NCBI RefSeq assembly: GCF_904846525.1
Contig: NZ_CAJHAZ010000011.1
Span: 1-64,000, forward strand
From: Psychrobacter sp. 1044
GTDB taxonomy: Bacteria; Pseudomonadota; Gammaproteobacteria; Pseudomonadales; Moraxellaceae
Length of the DNA stretch: 64,000 nucleotides
Direction of reading: 5' to 3'
How positions within the stretch are numbered: the stretch's first letter is position 1; every line of letters begins with the position of its first letter. Shown here piece after piece: positions 45,283-54,520 of the stretch. Below the pieces are notes generated by a model. The model saw nothing but the letters and a program-made list of their open reading frames with translations. It was not told where the DNA came from and made no database searches. Both the position numbers and the translations under genes were made by a program.

Positions 45283-46425
45283 ATGACAGGGACAAGTAAA
45301 TTATCAGGTAAACAGTATGATGTGGTCGTCGTCGGGGGCGGTATCGTTGGTCTTGCCAGCGCTTATGCTGCCGTAAAAAAAGGGCTGAAAGTGGCGCTGG
45401 TAGAGCGTGAAGCACAGAATAAAGATGCCTCGATTCGTAACTTTGGCTTTGTGACGGTTAGTGGTCAGCGTAGCGGTGAACATTGGCAACGTGCCATGCA
45501 CTCACGCAATATCTGGGCGGATATCGCGCCAAAAGCCGGTATCAAGGTTGAGCATACCGGTCTGCACATGCTGGTTCAGCGCCCTGAAGCGATGAGCGTT
45601 GCCGATGCGTTTTTGAAGACTGACATGGGCGAGTCCTGTCGCTTATTGAGCCAATCAGAAATACAGGAGCAGACGCCTTATCTTAGAACAGGGTTGGGCG
45701 TTTTATATAGCCCGCATGAGCTGAGAGTCGAGTCAAATACCGCGATTGGCAAATTGGCGGACTGGTTAGCACAAGTGCATGGCGTGGATTTTTATAACAA
45801 AACCACGGTTCAGGTGGTTGACTTGCCCACTGTTCATACCAGTCGAGGGACATTACATACGGCGCATTGTGTGATCTGTCCTGGGGCAGATTTACATGGC
45901 TTATATCCTGATACTTTAGCGCAGTCTGATGCCAAACTCTGTACCCTCAATATGATGCGCGTGATGCCAAGGCAAGCGTTCAAACTAAATGCTGCTGTCA
46001 TGTCAGATCTGAGTTTTGCTCGTTATGATGGGTTTGCGCAGCTACCAGAAGCTCGTGCGCTTATCAGCTTACTAGATGACACCCAAGCTGCTGAGCGCAA
46101 GGCTGGCGTACATTTAATCGTTGTTCAATCAGCGGATGGCTCACTTATCATTGGTGACAGTCATAATTACTGTGATAAAGAGCTGCCCTTTAGAGACACT
46201 TATCAAGATAACTTAATCATCAACGAGTTCAAAAAGGTCATGGATATCGGTGAGGTAGACATCACTCAGCACTGGTTAGGGGTCTACCCAAGTGCCGACA
46301 ATGTCGTGTTTAAAGCATCACCAGAAGCAGGCGTTGCCATCGGTACCATCACAAGCGGCACAGGCGCATCAACGGGATTTGCCTTTGGTGAAGAGTTAAT
46401 TAATTTAGTATTGGAGTCAAAATAA
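45283..46425 (+). CDS. FAD-dependent oxidoreductase linked to phosphonate catabolism
   Basis: 380-residue DAO-type flavoprotein: VVVGGGIVGLASAYAAVKKG dinucleotide fold near residue 15, RNFGFVTVSGQR with the likely FAD-binding region, and C-terminal ITSGTGASTGFAFGEE. It belongs to the clade that repeatedly neighbours phosphonatases (the TIGR03364-type, proposed HpnW). A likely role is oxidative deamination of an (N-alkyl-)aminoethylphosphonate to phosphonoacetaldehyde, replacing the usual PhnW transaminase, which is absent here. Its stop TAA overlaps the ATG of the next gene (TAATG), so translation is coupled. Confidence 0.82.
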   Translation: MTGTSKLSGKQYDVVVVGGGIVGLASAYAAVKKGLKVALVEREAQNKDASIRNFGFVTVSGQRSGEHWQRAMHSRNIWADIAPKAGIKVEHTGLHMLVQRPEAMSVADAFLKTDMGESCRLLSQSEIQEQTPYLRTGLGVLYSPHELRVESNTAIGKLADWLAQVHGVDFYNKTTVQVVDLPTVHTSRGTLHTAHCVICPGADLHGLYPDTLAQSDAKLCTLNMMRVMPRQAFKLNAAVMSDLSFARYDGFAQLPEARALISLLDDTQAAERKAGVHLIVVQSADGSLIIGDSHNYCDKELPFRDTYQDNLIINEFKKVMDIGEVDITQHWLGVYPSADNVVFKASPEAGVAIGTITSGTGASTGFAFGEELINLVLESK

Positions 46426-47171
46426 TGAATACAGATATTCATCGTATCAAAGCGCCATTCGACGCGATCAAACTGTGTGTCTTTGATATGGCAGGCACGA
46501 CCGTCAATGAAAACAATTTGGTTTATAAAACCGTATGTGATGCGATCAATCACACCTTACAACAGGTTGGTCGAACAGACATTCAGGTCAATCTAGAGGT
46601 GTGTTTAGAGTTTGGGGCTGGCAAAGAAAAGCGACAAGCCATTAGCGATATACTCAATGAAGTATGCAAAAATGACAATACCGCGACCGCTGATAGGGAA
46701 AAATGGACGGATGCTGCCTTTAATACGTTTAAATCAGCGTTGGCATCAGCCTATACCAAGGACACGGTAGCAACCTTCGATGGCATGCTAGATTTTTTCA
46801 CTCAGTTAAAGCAGTCAGGTAGAAAAGTCGTGCTAAATACGGGCTACGATATTCAGACTGCCAATAAAATATTAACCATTTTAGGATGGTCAGTGGGTCG
46901 TGATATTGATGCTTTGATTACAGCAGATGATGTGCACAATGGTCGTCCTGCGCCAGATATGATTACCCTTGCTATGGACAAGTTTGGGATTGAGCATTCG
47001 CAACAGGTATTGAAAGCAGGGGACAGCGGCATCGATATCGAAGAAGGCAAAAATGCCCATTGTGGTCTATGTATTGGGGTGCTCACTGGTGCTCAAACCC
47101 ATGTGCAACTGGAGAAATATTCACCAGATATCGTGCTTGAGAAGCTTACGGATCTGGCGTCATTAATCTAG
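46425..47171 (+). CDS. Phosphonatase-like HAD hydrolase (PhnX-like)
   Basis: 248-residue HAD-superfamily hydrolase. The nucleophile motif is VFDMAGTTV (Asp, then Ala-Gly-Thr as in phosphonoacetaldehyde hydrolase). A cap domain carries FGAGKEKRQAI, where the Lys could form the Schiff base used by true PhnX. VLNTGYD is motif II, and GDSGIDIEEGKNA is the acidic motif III. It would cleave the C-P bond of phosphonoacetaldehyde or a related substrate to acetaldehyde and phosphate. The TAG stop coincides with the first bases of a decayed MITE end (47169). Confidence 0.83.
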   Translation: MNTDIHRIKAPFDAIKLCVFDMAGTTVNENNLVYKTVCDAINHTLQQVGRTDIQVNLEVCLEFGAGKEKRQAISDILNEVCKNDNTATADREKWTDAAFNTFKSALASAYTKDTVATFDGMLDFFTQLKQSGRKVVLNTGYDIQTANKILTILGWSVGRDIDALITADDVHNGRPAPDMITLAMDKFGIEHSQQVLKAGDSGIDIEEGKNAHCGLCIGVLTGAQTHVQLEKYSPDIVLEKLTDLASLI

Positions 47172-47230
47172 AGTATGTCCTCAATTTAATTGAGGCATCT
47201 ATATGGGTTAAAAATGGCTAGATTAAGACA
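47169..47230 (-). mobile_element. Degenerate MITE family 1 fragment (inverted)
   Basis: TAGagtaTGTCCTCAATT at 47169-47186, then ATGGGTTAAAAATGGCTAGAT at about 47202-47222, corresponds to the reverse complement of the right end of the 170-bp element. The rest is missing. It also forms a perfect small palindrome CCTCAATT-T-AATTGAGG. Confidence 0.6.
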
Positions 47231-47254
47231 TGGGCTACTTTAATGGCACATTTT

Positions 47255-47291
47255 AGAAGGAGAGGAATCATTACATGATTTCTCTCCTTCT
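47255..47291 (+). terminator. Hairpin terminator of the phosphonate operon
   Basis: AGAAGGAGAGGAATCA - TTACA - TGATTTCTCTCCTTCT: 16 pairs with one G-U, 84 bp after the HAD gene. The following T-run is short (TCTTTC), so termination may be partial. Confidence 0.65.
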
Positions 47292-47389
47292 TCTTTCATA
47301 GAAGTAACGATAAATATAAGGACAGACAGGCTTATCAATTTTCGAACAGCATAATGTGTGGAATATTTGTCTTGAAATTTTAGCCCACT

Positions 47390-47935
47390 CTAATGCTGCT
47401 CTAATGCTTTTAGACCTGCTTTGGCGATGTGTACATCTTCGCTGCCATGTGCGCCGCCCACCCCGATACCACCAACTACGATACCATCGATATAAATGGG
47501 TACGCCGCCATCTAAGATAAGGATGTTTTCATCCAGATAGCGTAGGTCTTCAGGAATCGTGCCGTCTTTGATGCCTTTGGCGATGACCGCCGTTTCTCTT
47601 TTTTGTGAGTTTGCGGTATAGGCTTTTTTATAACTGGCACGCACGGTATGCACGCCTGCGCGGTGATCTCTGAGCACTGCTAAGGTTTGTCCGGAGGCGT
47701 CAACGACGGTGACAGACACCATCAAATTATTGCTTTTGGCTTCTAATGCGGCAGCATTCACTATGTTTTGTGCCATCTCGCCAGTCAATAATGGAATGGT
47801 TGCCATCTCTGCTCCTTGGGTTATTACGTTTGGTTTGATCACTTGTACTTGATACTGTGAGTGTGAGGTGTTGGCACACGCGGAGATGGACAACAGTGAA
47901 TTTGTAAGCGCGGCATAGATAACGAGTTTTTTCAT
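47390..47935 (-). CDS. HbpS/GlcG-like lipoprotein (heme-binding family)
   Basis: 181 residues. Lipoprotein signal [20 protein letters not shown] with lipobox I-S-A-C, then a GlcG/HbpS domain: [66 protein letters not shown] motifs. The family binds heme or cofactors or is of unknown role; an exported lipid-anchored version is notable. AAGGACTGATT supports the start at 47935; the open frame extends upstream into cynX but without signal sequence. It follows cynX at the end of the cyanate gene set. Confidence 0.82.
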   Translation of the reverse strand: MKKLVIYAALTNSLLSISACANTSHSQYQVQVIKPNVITQGAEMATIPLLTGEMAQNIVNAAALEAKSNNLMVSVTVVDASGQTLAVLRDHRAGVHTVRASYKKAYTANSQKRETAVIAKGIKDGTIPEDLRYLDENILILDGGVPIYIDGIVVGGIGVGGAHGSEDVHIAKAGLKALEQH

Positions 47936-48005
47936 AATCAGTCCTTTCATAGTTAATCCTTGAGGTTGTTTTGAATATCGCATGACGTGATTCAATACGC
48001 CTGAA

Positions 48006-49217
48006 TCAAAGCTTAGACAAGTTAATTGCCTGATGATAACTTGCTGGAGCAAACTTGATGGTGACAAACAGCATACCGATAAGGCTGATCAATAGCATCC
48101 ACCAAACCGCTTGAAAACTGCCAGTCGACTCGCGTAGCACACCTGCCATATAAGGCGCGATGGCGGTAATAATAAAGCCGATGCCTTGGACAAATGCTGC
48201 CAGTGCCCCAGCGAGTTTAGGTTTGGACAAATGATCTAACGCGACGGTCAGTGTCAATGAAAAGCAGGCACCAAGACCACAGCCAATCAAGGCAATCCAC
48301 AAGATGAGCAAAGCTGTCGGCATGGTAATCAAACCTATAAATCCAGCGATTTGTATACCTACGGCAAAAAACAACCAAGGTCGGCGGTCGGGGCGATGGG
48401 CGGACAACATTGGAATAACCAGCGCACCAATGACCTGAAAAATCGTCATGATACCGATCAGCTCGCCACTATTTTGCGCGCTCCAGCCCAAAGTCTGCGC
48501 ATAGCTTGGCAACCATGCAATCATACAAGCGTATCCAGCGTTTGCCAGACCAAAATAACTTGCTAGCAGCCAAGCACGGCGATTGCCAAAAAAGTTGATT
48601 TTTACCCCGTCGTCTCGATTTTCCATCTGCTCAGAGGGGCGCCGCCACCACAGTACGAGGGCAAAAACTGGCACTACCAGCCAAATACCCAAACCGGATT
48701 GCCAACTGTCGTAATGTTGAGCGACCACCGGACTCAAGATAGCGGCAACCCCGCCACCAGTCATCAGTGCAGCAGAGTAAACGCCCATAGCAAGTGGTAC
48801 GCGTGCAGGATACCAACGCTTGACCACACCAGGTGCCATTGCTTGCACGATGGCGATACCTGTGCCGCCTACTAAGGCACTGGCTATCAGCGTCCCTCCA
48901 GTATCTAACCACAAGCGCCATACACCCGCGAAGGCAATCGCAAACAGACCGCCTGTGATCCACGCGCTTTCACTAAATCGTCGCCCAATCCAAGGCAACA
49001 GTAGCGGAAATATACCCATACACAGCATCGGCAGCACCACCAATAAAGAGGCGGCCTGCAAACCCATCGCTGTGCTTAGGCGAATTTCTGTCAGCAACGG
49101 ACCAGTAGAAGTGATCGTTGGGCGCAGCGTCATCGCCAACCCAGCAATCACCATCATAGGAAATAACAAGGTCAGTATCGACGAACGCACCGTGGAAGAG
49201 ATATGATCGGTACTCAT
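48006..49217 (-). CDS. cynX: CynX/NimT-family MFS transporter
   Basis: 403-residue, 12-helix major facilitator protein. The loop [12 protein letters not shown] and the segment [32 protein letters not shown] agree with the CynX/NimT subgroup. In E. coli cynX belongs to the cyn operon as a possible cyanate transporter, though a transport role is not firmly shown. It is downstream of cynS on the same strand, after a hairpin at 49276-49316 that may lower its expression. Confidence 0.82.
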   Translation of the reverse strand: MSTDHISSTVRSSILTLLFPMMVIAGLAMTLRPTITSTGPLLTEIRLSTAMGLQAASLLVVLPMLCMGIFPLLLPWIGRRFSESAWITGGLFAIAFAGVWRLWLDTGGTLIASALVGGTGIAIVQAMAPGVVKRWYPARVPLAMGVYSAALMTGGGVAAILSPVVAQHYDSWQSGLGIWLVVPVFALVLWWRRPSEQMENRDDGVKINFFGNRRAWLLASYFGLANAGYACMIAWLPSYAQTLGWSAQNSGELIGIMTIFQVIGALVIPMLSAHRPDRRPWLFFAVGIQIAGFIGLITMPTALLILWIALIGCGLGACFSLTLTVALDHLSKPKLAGALAAFVQGIGFIITAIAPYMAGVLRESTGSFQAVWWMLLISLIGMLFVTIKFAPASYHQAINLSKL

Positions 49218-49275
49218 GAATAATATAAAATCCGTATTAAGAAAGGCAGTACCAAAAAATCACTGCCTGAGTCGC

Positions 49276-49316
49276 CAAAAAAGCCGACGTCACTATATGC
49301 CGAACGTCGACTTTTT
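49276..49316. terminator. Intra-cluster terminator/attenuator between cynS and cynX
   Basis: AAAAAAGCCGACGT ... ACGTCGACTTTTT: near-complementary arms with A- and T-runs, 53 bp after the cynS stop on the minus strand. It reduces or stops read-through into cynX. Confidence 0.75.
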
Positions 49317-49369
49317 CAATAAGTACTATTTTTACAAACCGCTGATTAAACTGCTATTTAATGCATCAT

Positions 49370-49840
49370 TTAAAAAGGTTTGAACGGTAGGAACTTACCA
49401 TCTAGAGTAATCACTGCGCGGTCACCACCTTCAGGATCAGCCACTTTTTTGATATCCATTTTGAAATTAATGGCACTGATGATACCATCACCAAATTGCT
49501 CATGAACCAAGGCTTTTAGCGTGGTGCCATATACCTGCATCATCTCATAAAAACGGTAGATTGTCGGATCAGTAGGAATCTCACTACCAACGCTGCCTCG
49601 TGATGGAATACATTGTAGTAACGCGATGGCGTCCTCATCAAGTCCTAAAGTTTCACCAACTTTTTGGGCGGCATCAGCAGGTAGCGGATGCTGACCTAGC
49701 AAAGCGGCAGTGACAAAGACATCACTCAAGCCTGTTCCTGAAGCGATTTGCTCAAATGACAGGTTCTTTGCCGCTTTGGCAGCAATGATGGTGTCCGTTA
49801 ATGTTTGACGTGCGGTGTTGCTTACTTGAGACTGAATCAT
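49370..49840 (-). CDS. cynS: Cyanate hydratase (cyanase)
   Basis: Converts cyanate and bicarbonate to ammonia and two CO2. 156 residues, identical in length to E. coli CynS, so the catalytic residues fall at the canonical numbers: Arg96 and Glu99 in [11 protein letters not shown], and Ser122 in DGIISAINF. The N-terminal helical domain resembles a POU/HTH fold. It functions as a homodecamer. AAAAGGTATTATT precedes the ATG. It lies between cynT and cynX, as in the E. coli operon. Confidence 0.97.
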   Translation of the reverse strand: MIQSQVSNTARQTLTDTIIAAKAAKNLSFEQIASGTGLSDVFVTAALLGQHPLPADAAQKVGETLGLDEDAIALLQCIPSRGSVGSEIPTDPTIYRFYEMMQVYGTTLKALVHEQFGDGIISAINFKMDIKKVADPEGGDRAVITLDGKFLPFKPF

Positions 49841-49953
49841 AATAATACCTTTTGAGGTTGGTGGTGGTTATTGGGTTAATGATGCTTATGAATCATTTGG
49901 GTTAATTGATTTTCTGATTATGCATAGTCATTGATAATGACAGTTATGTAACG

Positions 49954-50616
49954 CTAAACGGCGACTGCCAGTGGCGATATCGGATAAGCGCGAACCTCAG
50001 TGTGCGTGGCCAATGAGACAAATTCATTGGTCACGCCATCTAAGGCATCGATATCACCGGACTCGATATCGTAAACCCAGCCATGTAGTGCCAAACGATT
50101 TTCTCTTAGCGCCAAACGTATCGAAGGATGGGTTTTGATATTTTCGATTTGAGCGATGACATTTTCACGAACCATAGAGGCGACCCGCTCGCTATCACTG
50201 TCATGTTCACGGGCTTCATTGACCACCCGTGCTGAGTCAGCGTAGCGTAGCCAGCTGCCTACCGCTGGCATATGATCCATGCAGGTGCAGTTGGCAATTG
50301 CAGTCATCGCGCCGCAGTCTGAGTGCCCGCAAATCACCACATCCGTGACTTTTAAGGCGGTAACGGCGTACTCAACTGACGCCGATACACCACCAGGCTC
50401 AGGACCATAAGAAGGCACAATGTTGCCAGCATTGCGAATTACGAATAGACCACCGGGTTCGTGTTGAGTAACGAGCTCAGGCACTAAGCGGCTGTCTGAA
50501 CAAGAAATAAACAGTGTGCGCGGGTTTTGTTTGGTCGCCAAATTTTTGAATAAATCGGCGCGCTTAGGATAGGCGTCACTGTGAAATTTTAGAAAACCTT
50601 CAATAATATCTTTCAT
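49954..50616 (-). CDS. cynT: Beta-class carbonic anhydrase
   Basis: 220-residue zinc enzyme that hydrates CO2 to bicarbonate, replenishing the bicarbonate used by cyanase. Zinc ligands are Cys39, His98 and Cys101, with the Asp41-Arg43 dyad ([22 protein letters not shown]). Matches E. coli CynT in residue positions. First gene of the leftward cyanate set, divergent from cynR; 113 bp to cynS. Confidence 0.95.
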   Translation of the reverse strand: MKDIIEGFLKFHSDAYPKRADLFKNLATKQNPRTLFISCSDSRLVPELVTQHEPGGLFVIRNAGNIVPSYGPEPGGVSASVEYAVTALKVTDVVICGHSDCGAMTAIANCTCMDHMPAVGSWLRYADSARVVNEAREHDSDSERVASMVRENVIAQIENIKTHPSIRLALRENRLALHGWVYDIESGDIDALDGVTNEFVSLATHTEVRAYPISPLAVAV

Positions 50617-50686
50617 CGCGTTGGTCTCTGTGTAGTTGATGAAAGGAATGATACGCCGCTATCGTTATAAGGTAAAATACTCGTAT

Positions 50687-50703
50687 ATTATGATGTCGAT
50701 AAT
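50687..50703. promoter_or_regulatory. Candidate CynR binding site
   Basis: ATTAT-GATGTCG-ATAAT, a dyad of the T-N11-A LysR type, lies in the middle of the 138-bp cynT-cynR intergenic region, where CynR would control both genes. Confidence 0.55.
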
Positions 50704-50754
50704 AATTACTTATGACCAAACCTTGATCAATCCCTAATCCACACGAGATGACCC

Positions 50755-51663
50755 ATGATTCTTCGGCACATTAAGTATTTTTTGGCAGTGGCAGAGTACC
50801 AAAGCTTTACCCAAGCAGCAGCGTCTTTGTACGTCTCACAGCCAGCGTTATCGCAGCAGATTAAGCAGTTGGAAGAAGGTCTAGGTGCGACTTTATTTGA
50901 TCGCTCTGGTCGCCGTGTCACATTGACCGATGCCGGTGACGTCTATGCGTGCTATGCCCATAGAGCCTTGCAGGATTTGGAGGAAGGACGGCGCGCCATT
51001 CACGATGTGCAGGATCTCAGTCGCGGTGCGTTGCGGATTGCGATTACGCCTACTTTTACCACGTATTTGCTTGGACCTTTAATCAAAGCGTTTCATACTC
51101 GTTATCCGAGTCTCACGCTAAGCGTGCAGGAGATGTCACAGGAGCAGATGGAAAAGCAAATACTCGATGATGAGTTTGATGTGGGTATTGCTTTTGAAGA
51201 TGTGCAGTCTGCCGATATCGATACACAAACCTTGCTGATAGAGACGCTCGCACTGGTTGTTAGTAAACATAACCCTCTTGCTAAGCAAATGGCGATTGAC
51301 TTGCCAACGCTACACGCGCAGTCACTTGTATTGCTGAGCCGCGAATTTGCCACGCGCGAACAGATTGAGCATTATTGTCGCCAGCATGACATTGCGCCAA
51401 ACGTACTGATGGAGGCAAACTCGCTAAGCGCAGTGATCGAAATGGTTCGCCATACCCAACTGACCACCTTATTACCTTCCAACATCGCTCATAATTATGA
51501 TGAGCTGGTGGCGATTACCTTAGCGCCGTCTTTGCTCCAGCGTACAGCGGTATTACTACAACGAAAAGGTGCGTATCAGAGCGCTGCTACCAAGGCATTT
51601 GTTGCGTTGGCACATGAGGTCTGTTCGAACACGGTTGAATCTAATGCACTGTTTTTCAAATAG
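50755..51663 (+). CDS. cynR: LysR family regulator, probable CynR
   Basis: 302 residues. The N-terminal winged HTH (AEYQSFTQAAASLYVSQPALSQQIKQLEEGLGATLFDRSGR) is followed by an effector domain with RIAITPTFTTYLLGPLI. It is divergent from cynT, as in E. coli, where CynR activates cynTSX in response to cyanate. The gene content around it makes this the likely role here. Purine-rich ACGAGATGACCC precedes the start. Confidence 0.88.
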   Translation: MILRHIKYFLAVAEYQSFTQAAASLYVSQPALSQQIKQLEEGLGATLFDRSGRRVTLTDAGDVYACYAHRALQDLEEGRRAIHDVQDLSRGALRIAITPTFTTYLLGPLIKAFHTRYPSLTLSVQEMSQEQMEKQILDDEFDVGIAFEDVQSADIDTQTLLIETLALVVSKHNPLAKQMAIDLPTLHAQSLVLLSREFATREQIEHYCRQHDIAPNVLMEANSLSAVIEMVRHTQLTTLLPSNIAHNYDELVAITLAPSLLQRTAVLLQRKGAYQSAATKAFVALAHEVCSNTVESNALFFK

Positions 51664-51710
51664 AATAAACTCAAAAAACGAACGGTCACGATGAGACAGG
51701 CAAAAGGTCA

Positions 51711-52097
51711 ATGACGCAAACCTTAATTCACTATTTTTTTCACTTCGGCATGCCTTTAATTGTGGCTTATGTGTTTTTCCGCAATGATTATAAAAAAGTT
51801 TATCTGATACTGCTCGCCACTATGCTGGTTGATTTGGATCATCTGCTAGCAACGCCTATTTTCTCGCCCAATCGCTGTAGTATTAACTTTCACCCGCTGC
51901 ACAGTTATTATGCAATGGCAGTATATGCGGCTATGTTAGTGCTGCCTAAGCCATACAGAGTCATAGGTTTGGGCTTACTGTTGCATATGCTGACGGATCT
52001 GAATGACTGTGTTATGACGTATGCCCAAATCCCCCAAGCGTTGGATAATGCGCCAGCTCGTGAGCTGGTCATATGGCTAGCAAATAGGTTTAAGTAG
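51711..52097 (+). CDS. DUF6122 family integral membrane protein
   Basis: 128 residues with about four membrane segments. The conserved block LATMLVDLDHLLATPIF followed by SINFHPLHSY contains His/Asp pairs (DLDH, HPLH, HMLTD) reminiscent of the LexA-binding inner-membrane/metal-dependent hydrolase-like families. The function is unknown. It begins 47 bp after cynR on the same strand and may be co-transcribed. AAAGGTC is close to the ATG. Confidence 0.7.
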   Translation: MTQTLIHYFFHFGMPLIVAYVFFRNDYKKVYLILLATMLVDLDHLLATPIFSPNRCSINFHPLHSYYAMAVYAAMLVLPKPYRVIGLGLLLHMLTDLNDCVMTYAQIPQALDNAPARELVIWLANRFK

Positions 52098-52236
52098 TAT
52101 TTTTGACTTTTCATCGCATGCTCATTAATTCCGTATTTATTATGGGCACACTATATTTTCTAAAGAATCGGATTATTTACTGAGGATTTAGTTCTGCGCT
52201 AAGCCTAAATTCAGTATTCAGACAATAAATATAGAC

Positions 52237-52272
52237 AAAAAAAGCCTCACTTATTAATAGTGAGGCTTTTTT
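52237..52272. terminator. Bidirectional terminator
   Basis: AAAAAAAGCCTCACT - TATTAAT - AGTGAGGCTTTTTT, between the DUF6122 gene and the convergent META-domain gene. Confidence 0.92.
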
Positions 52273-52308
52273 ATTGAGTGGCTAGTTTAGCACTCTATAC
52301 GGCAATAA

Positions 52309-52797
52309 CTATTTAGCAACCGCTTTAAAATTCGCTACTTGGTTCGCATTGGTAATGGTCAAGACAGGCACGTTATTGGCATTTTTGCTCATGCTATATT
52401 TACCATTTACGGTTGCTAGTGCGGCACTATCAAAGCTGGCTTGTGGGGCAGGGCAAGCCATTCTTGTGCTTCTGACGGGACCCAAGGTTACCTCGCCATT
52501 TGCTACCTTATATTCAGCACTCATATTGTTACAAGTATTCATCAAAGTAACGATATTGCTCCCATTCGCCGTCACAAAATCGAGGGTTAATGGTTCGGTT
52601 GGATTAAAGAATAATGGAGTAATGGTCTCGCCCTTGGTGTTTTTGGCATCCACGAGTTGCCAATGATAGGCTTGCAAGGCATCCGAGGTAATAGGCTGGG
52701 TAACGGGTGCACTTGGCGTAGATGTGGTTTGACAACCTGCTGCCAATGTTCCCACTGCTAAAACGCTTACCATCATTACCTTGGTCATATTTTTCAT
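52309..52797 (-). CDS. META/HslJ-like domain lipoprotein
   Basis: 162 residues. Lipoprotein signal with lipobox A-A-G-C near residue 22, a Pro/Ser/Thr-rich linker, then a META domain: WQLVDAKNTKGE, LTLDF, MNTCNNMSAEYKVANGEVTLGPVRSTRMACP. The two domain Cys residues could be disulfide-bonded. Proteins of this type (HslJ and relatives) are envelope proteins linked to heat or drug tolerance in some species; the role here is unknown. It is leftward, and family 2 MITE copy A lies upstream. Confidence 0.8.
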   Translation of the reverse strand: MKNMTKVMMVSVLAVGTLAAGCQTTSTPSAPVTQPITSDALQAYHWQLVDAKNTKGETITPLFFNPTEPLTLDFVTANGSNIVTLMNTCNNMSAEYKVANGEVTLGPVRSTRMACPAPQASFDSAALATVNGKYSMSKNANNVPVLTITNANQVANFKAVAK

Positions 52798-52969
52798 ATA
52801 AAGTCCTTTATTGCTTCAATTATTATATAGAGACATTTATCTCAAAATTATTGTGCTCGCTGCCCCAATAACTGACATGAGACACTAGCAGATGCAGGCA
52901 TTATTACAAAGCAATGATAGCGATACAAGCGCCAGTAACCATTCAAATACCAAGTTGTTTTTATGTTGA

Positions 52970-53077
52970 TATAGTCGGTTCAATATAATTTGGATACAAG
53001 GAAGGCAAGCGAAAGTACTACAAATAGTAGACTAAGCGAGCCTGACACCGTATCTGATTTATATAGGATTGACTATA
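52970..53077 (+). mobile_element. MITE-like family 2, copy A (108 bp)
   Basis: Begins TATAGTC and ends GGATTGACTATA, so it has terminal inverted repeats of about 12 bp (imperfect on the left). The interior matches the reverse complement of 6288-6400 over its full length. It lies between the META lipoprotein and the PACE gene; no ORF. Confidence 0.8.
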
Positions 53078-53101
53078 AATCTTTAGCACGGCTCATTGCT
53101 A

Positions 53102-53551
53102 TTAGGCGATCACATCATTACGTTGAGATAGCAGATGGTTTGCTGGAATAGGAAACACATTGTCATAAATCCAGTTATAAACAAAAGCATGTACCAAGTA
53201 GAAAGTAGCCATTGTAATATCCATGAGAAAGGCTTGCCAAAGGCTGATGCCTAAGTGCCACGCAATTATTGGTAGGAATAATAACAGTAGACCACCTTCA
53301 AATAAAAACGCATGCAACATCCGTAGTGGAACCGTCTTATGTACATTGCCGCGTAGCTTCAGCATGCTGTGGTCAAATAACAGGTTGTAAAAATAGTTCC
53401 ACAACGTCGCGATAATCGAAGCAGCCAGGGCGATAAGACCTATCGACTGAATATCAAAGCCAAATAACCAGCTTGCCAACGGTACAAATATAATTAAACC
53501 TATTATCTCAAAACCCAAGGTATGACGAATACGATCTTTCACGGTGCGCAT
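53102..53551 (-). CDS. aceI: PACE family multidrug/biguanide efflux transporter (AceI-like)
   Basis: 149 residues with four membrane helices made of two tandem bacterial transmembrane pair domains. RDRIRHTLGFEIIGLIIFVPLASWLFG-type start, YNLLFDHSMLKLRG, HAFLFEGGLLLLFLPIIAW (with the conserved membrane Glu) and HAFVYNWIYDNVFP at the end are PACE hallmarks. AceI of Acinetobacter baumannii exports chlorhexidine and short-chain diamines in exchange for protons. The divergent LysR gene 90 bp away reproduces the aceI-aceR arrangement. Confidence 0.88.
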   Translation of the reverse strand: MRTVKDRIRHTLGFEIIGLIIFVPLASWLFGFDIQSIGLIALAASIIATLWNYFYNLLFDHSMLKLRGNVHKTVPLRMLHAFLFEGGLLLLFLPIIAWHLGISLWQAFLMDITMATFYLVHAFVYNWIYDNVFPIPANHLLSQRNDVIA

Positions 53552-53641
53552 GAAGCTTCCTAGTTGAATCAGTTATTTTCGCGCCTATTGTATCTGTTAA
53601 ACTATTATAACCAAGTTAGAACCTATAGGATTTTTAGATAG

Positions 53642-54520
53642 ATGAGCCTTTCATTAGAGCAACTGCAAGCCTTTGTCGCCACGGTAGAGACCGGTTCTTT
53701 CTCAGCCGCCGCCCGTTATCTAGGCAAGGCGCAGTCTGCTATTAGCACGGCGGTATCAAATTTAGAAATTGATTTGGACAACAGCTTATTTGTCCGCAGT
53801 GGACGCTATCCAGTCCTAACGCCAGCTGGAGAGCGCTTACTGGTAGAGGCGCGAGTGATATTAGAGCGTTGTGAGCATTTTCGCGGGGTGGCCAAAAGTC
53901 TGGGCGAAGGAGTAGAGAGTCGATTGGTACTGGCGGTTGATGAGCTGTATCCCGAAGCAACGCTAGGCGGCTTGATGGAAGAGTTCTCGCGCCGATTTCC
54001 TAGTGTGGAGCTGGAGCTATTGTTTCCGTTGATGGAAGATGTCAGCCGCTTGGTGCTAGAAGATCGCGCCGATTTAGGCATTATGTGGCGTCAAGAGATA
54101 CTACCTTCAGCGCTGAATTTTCATGGGCTTGGTTGGGTGTCGATGAAAATGGTGTGCGCGCCCAACCATGAGCTAGCTCGTCAGCCAGTAGGGTGGGAGG
54201 AGTTGAAACGCTATCGGCAATTGATGGTGGCAACACGCAATCATAGCGAAGAAAAAGCACGGTTGCGAATAGCATCTGATGTCTGGTGGGTCGAGAGCCA
54301 GTGGGTTATCGTTGAGCTGGTACAGCGCAATTTAGGCTGGGCATTCGTGCCTGAACATGTGGTAGCCAGTGCATTGGATAATGGTTTTTTAGTCGAGCCA
54401 ATATTGGACTTTAACGATCATGATTGGCCAGTGGCTTTAGAAATTGTATGGCACAAGCAGCGTCCTCTAGGTAAAGCGGCTGCTTGGTTGAAGTCGGCTG
54501 CGATTGCGCTAAATAAGTGA
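53642..54520 (+). CDS. LysR family regulator, AceR-like
   Basis: 292 residues. The N-terminal HTH (VETGSFSAAARYLGKAQSAISTAVSNLEIDLDNSLFVRSGR) is followed by an effector-binding domain. It is divergent from the PACE gene with a 90-bp shared promoter region, the arrangement in which AceR activates aceI in Acinetobacter. The regulator role is therefore inferred from position. The codon composition resembles that of neighbouring genes. Confidence 0.85.
   Translation: MSLSLEQLQAFVATVETGSFSAAARYLGKAQSAISTAVSNLEIDLDNSLFVRSGRYPVLTPAGERLLVEARVILERCEHFRGVAKSLGEGVESRLVLAVDELYPEATLGGLMEEFSRRFPSVELELLFPLMEDVSRLVLEDRADLGIMWRQEILPSALNFHGLGWVSMKMVCAPNHELARQPVGWEELKRYRQLMVATRNHSEEKARLRIASDVWWVESQWVIVELVQRNLGWAFVPEHVVASALDNGFLVEPILDFNDHDWPVALEIVWHKQRPLGKAAAWLKSAAIALNK

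Noticed and set aside
48003..48067. Overlap of the HbpS-like frame with cynX
   Set aside because: The true start is at 47935 with a lipoprotein signal and AAGGA; the upstream part is just open frame.
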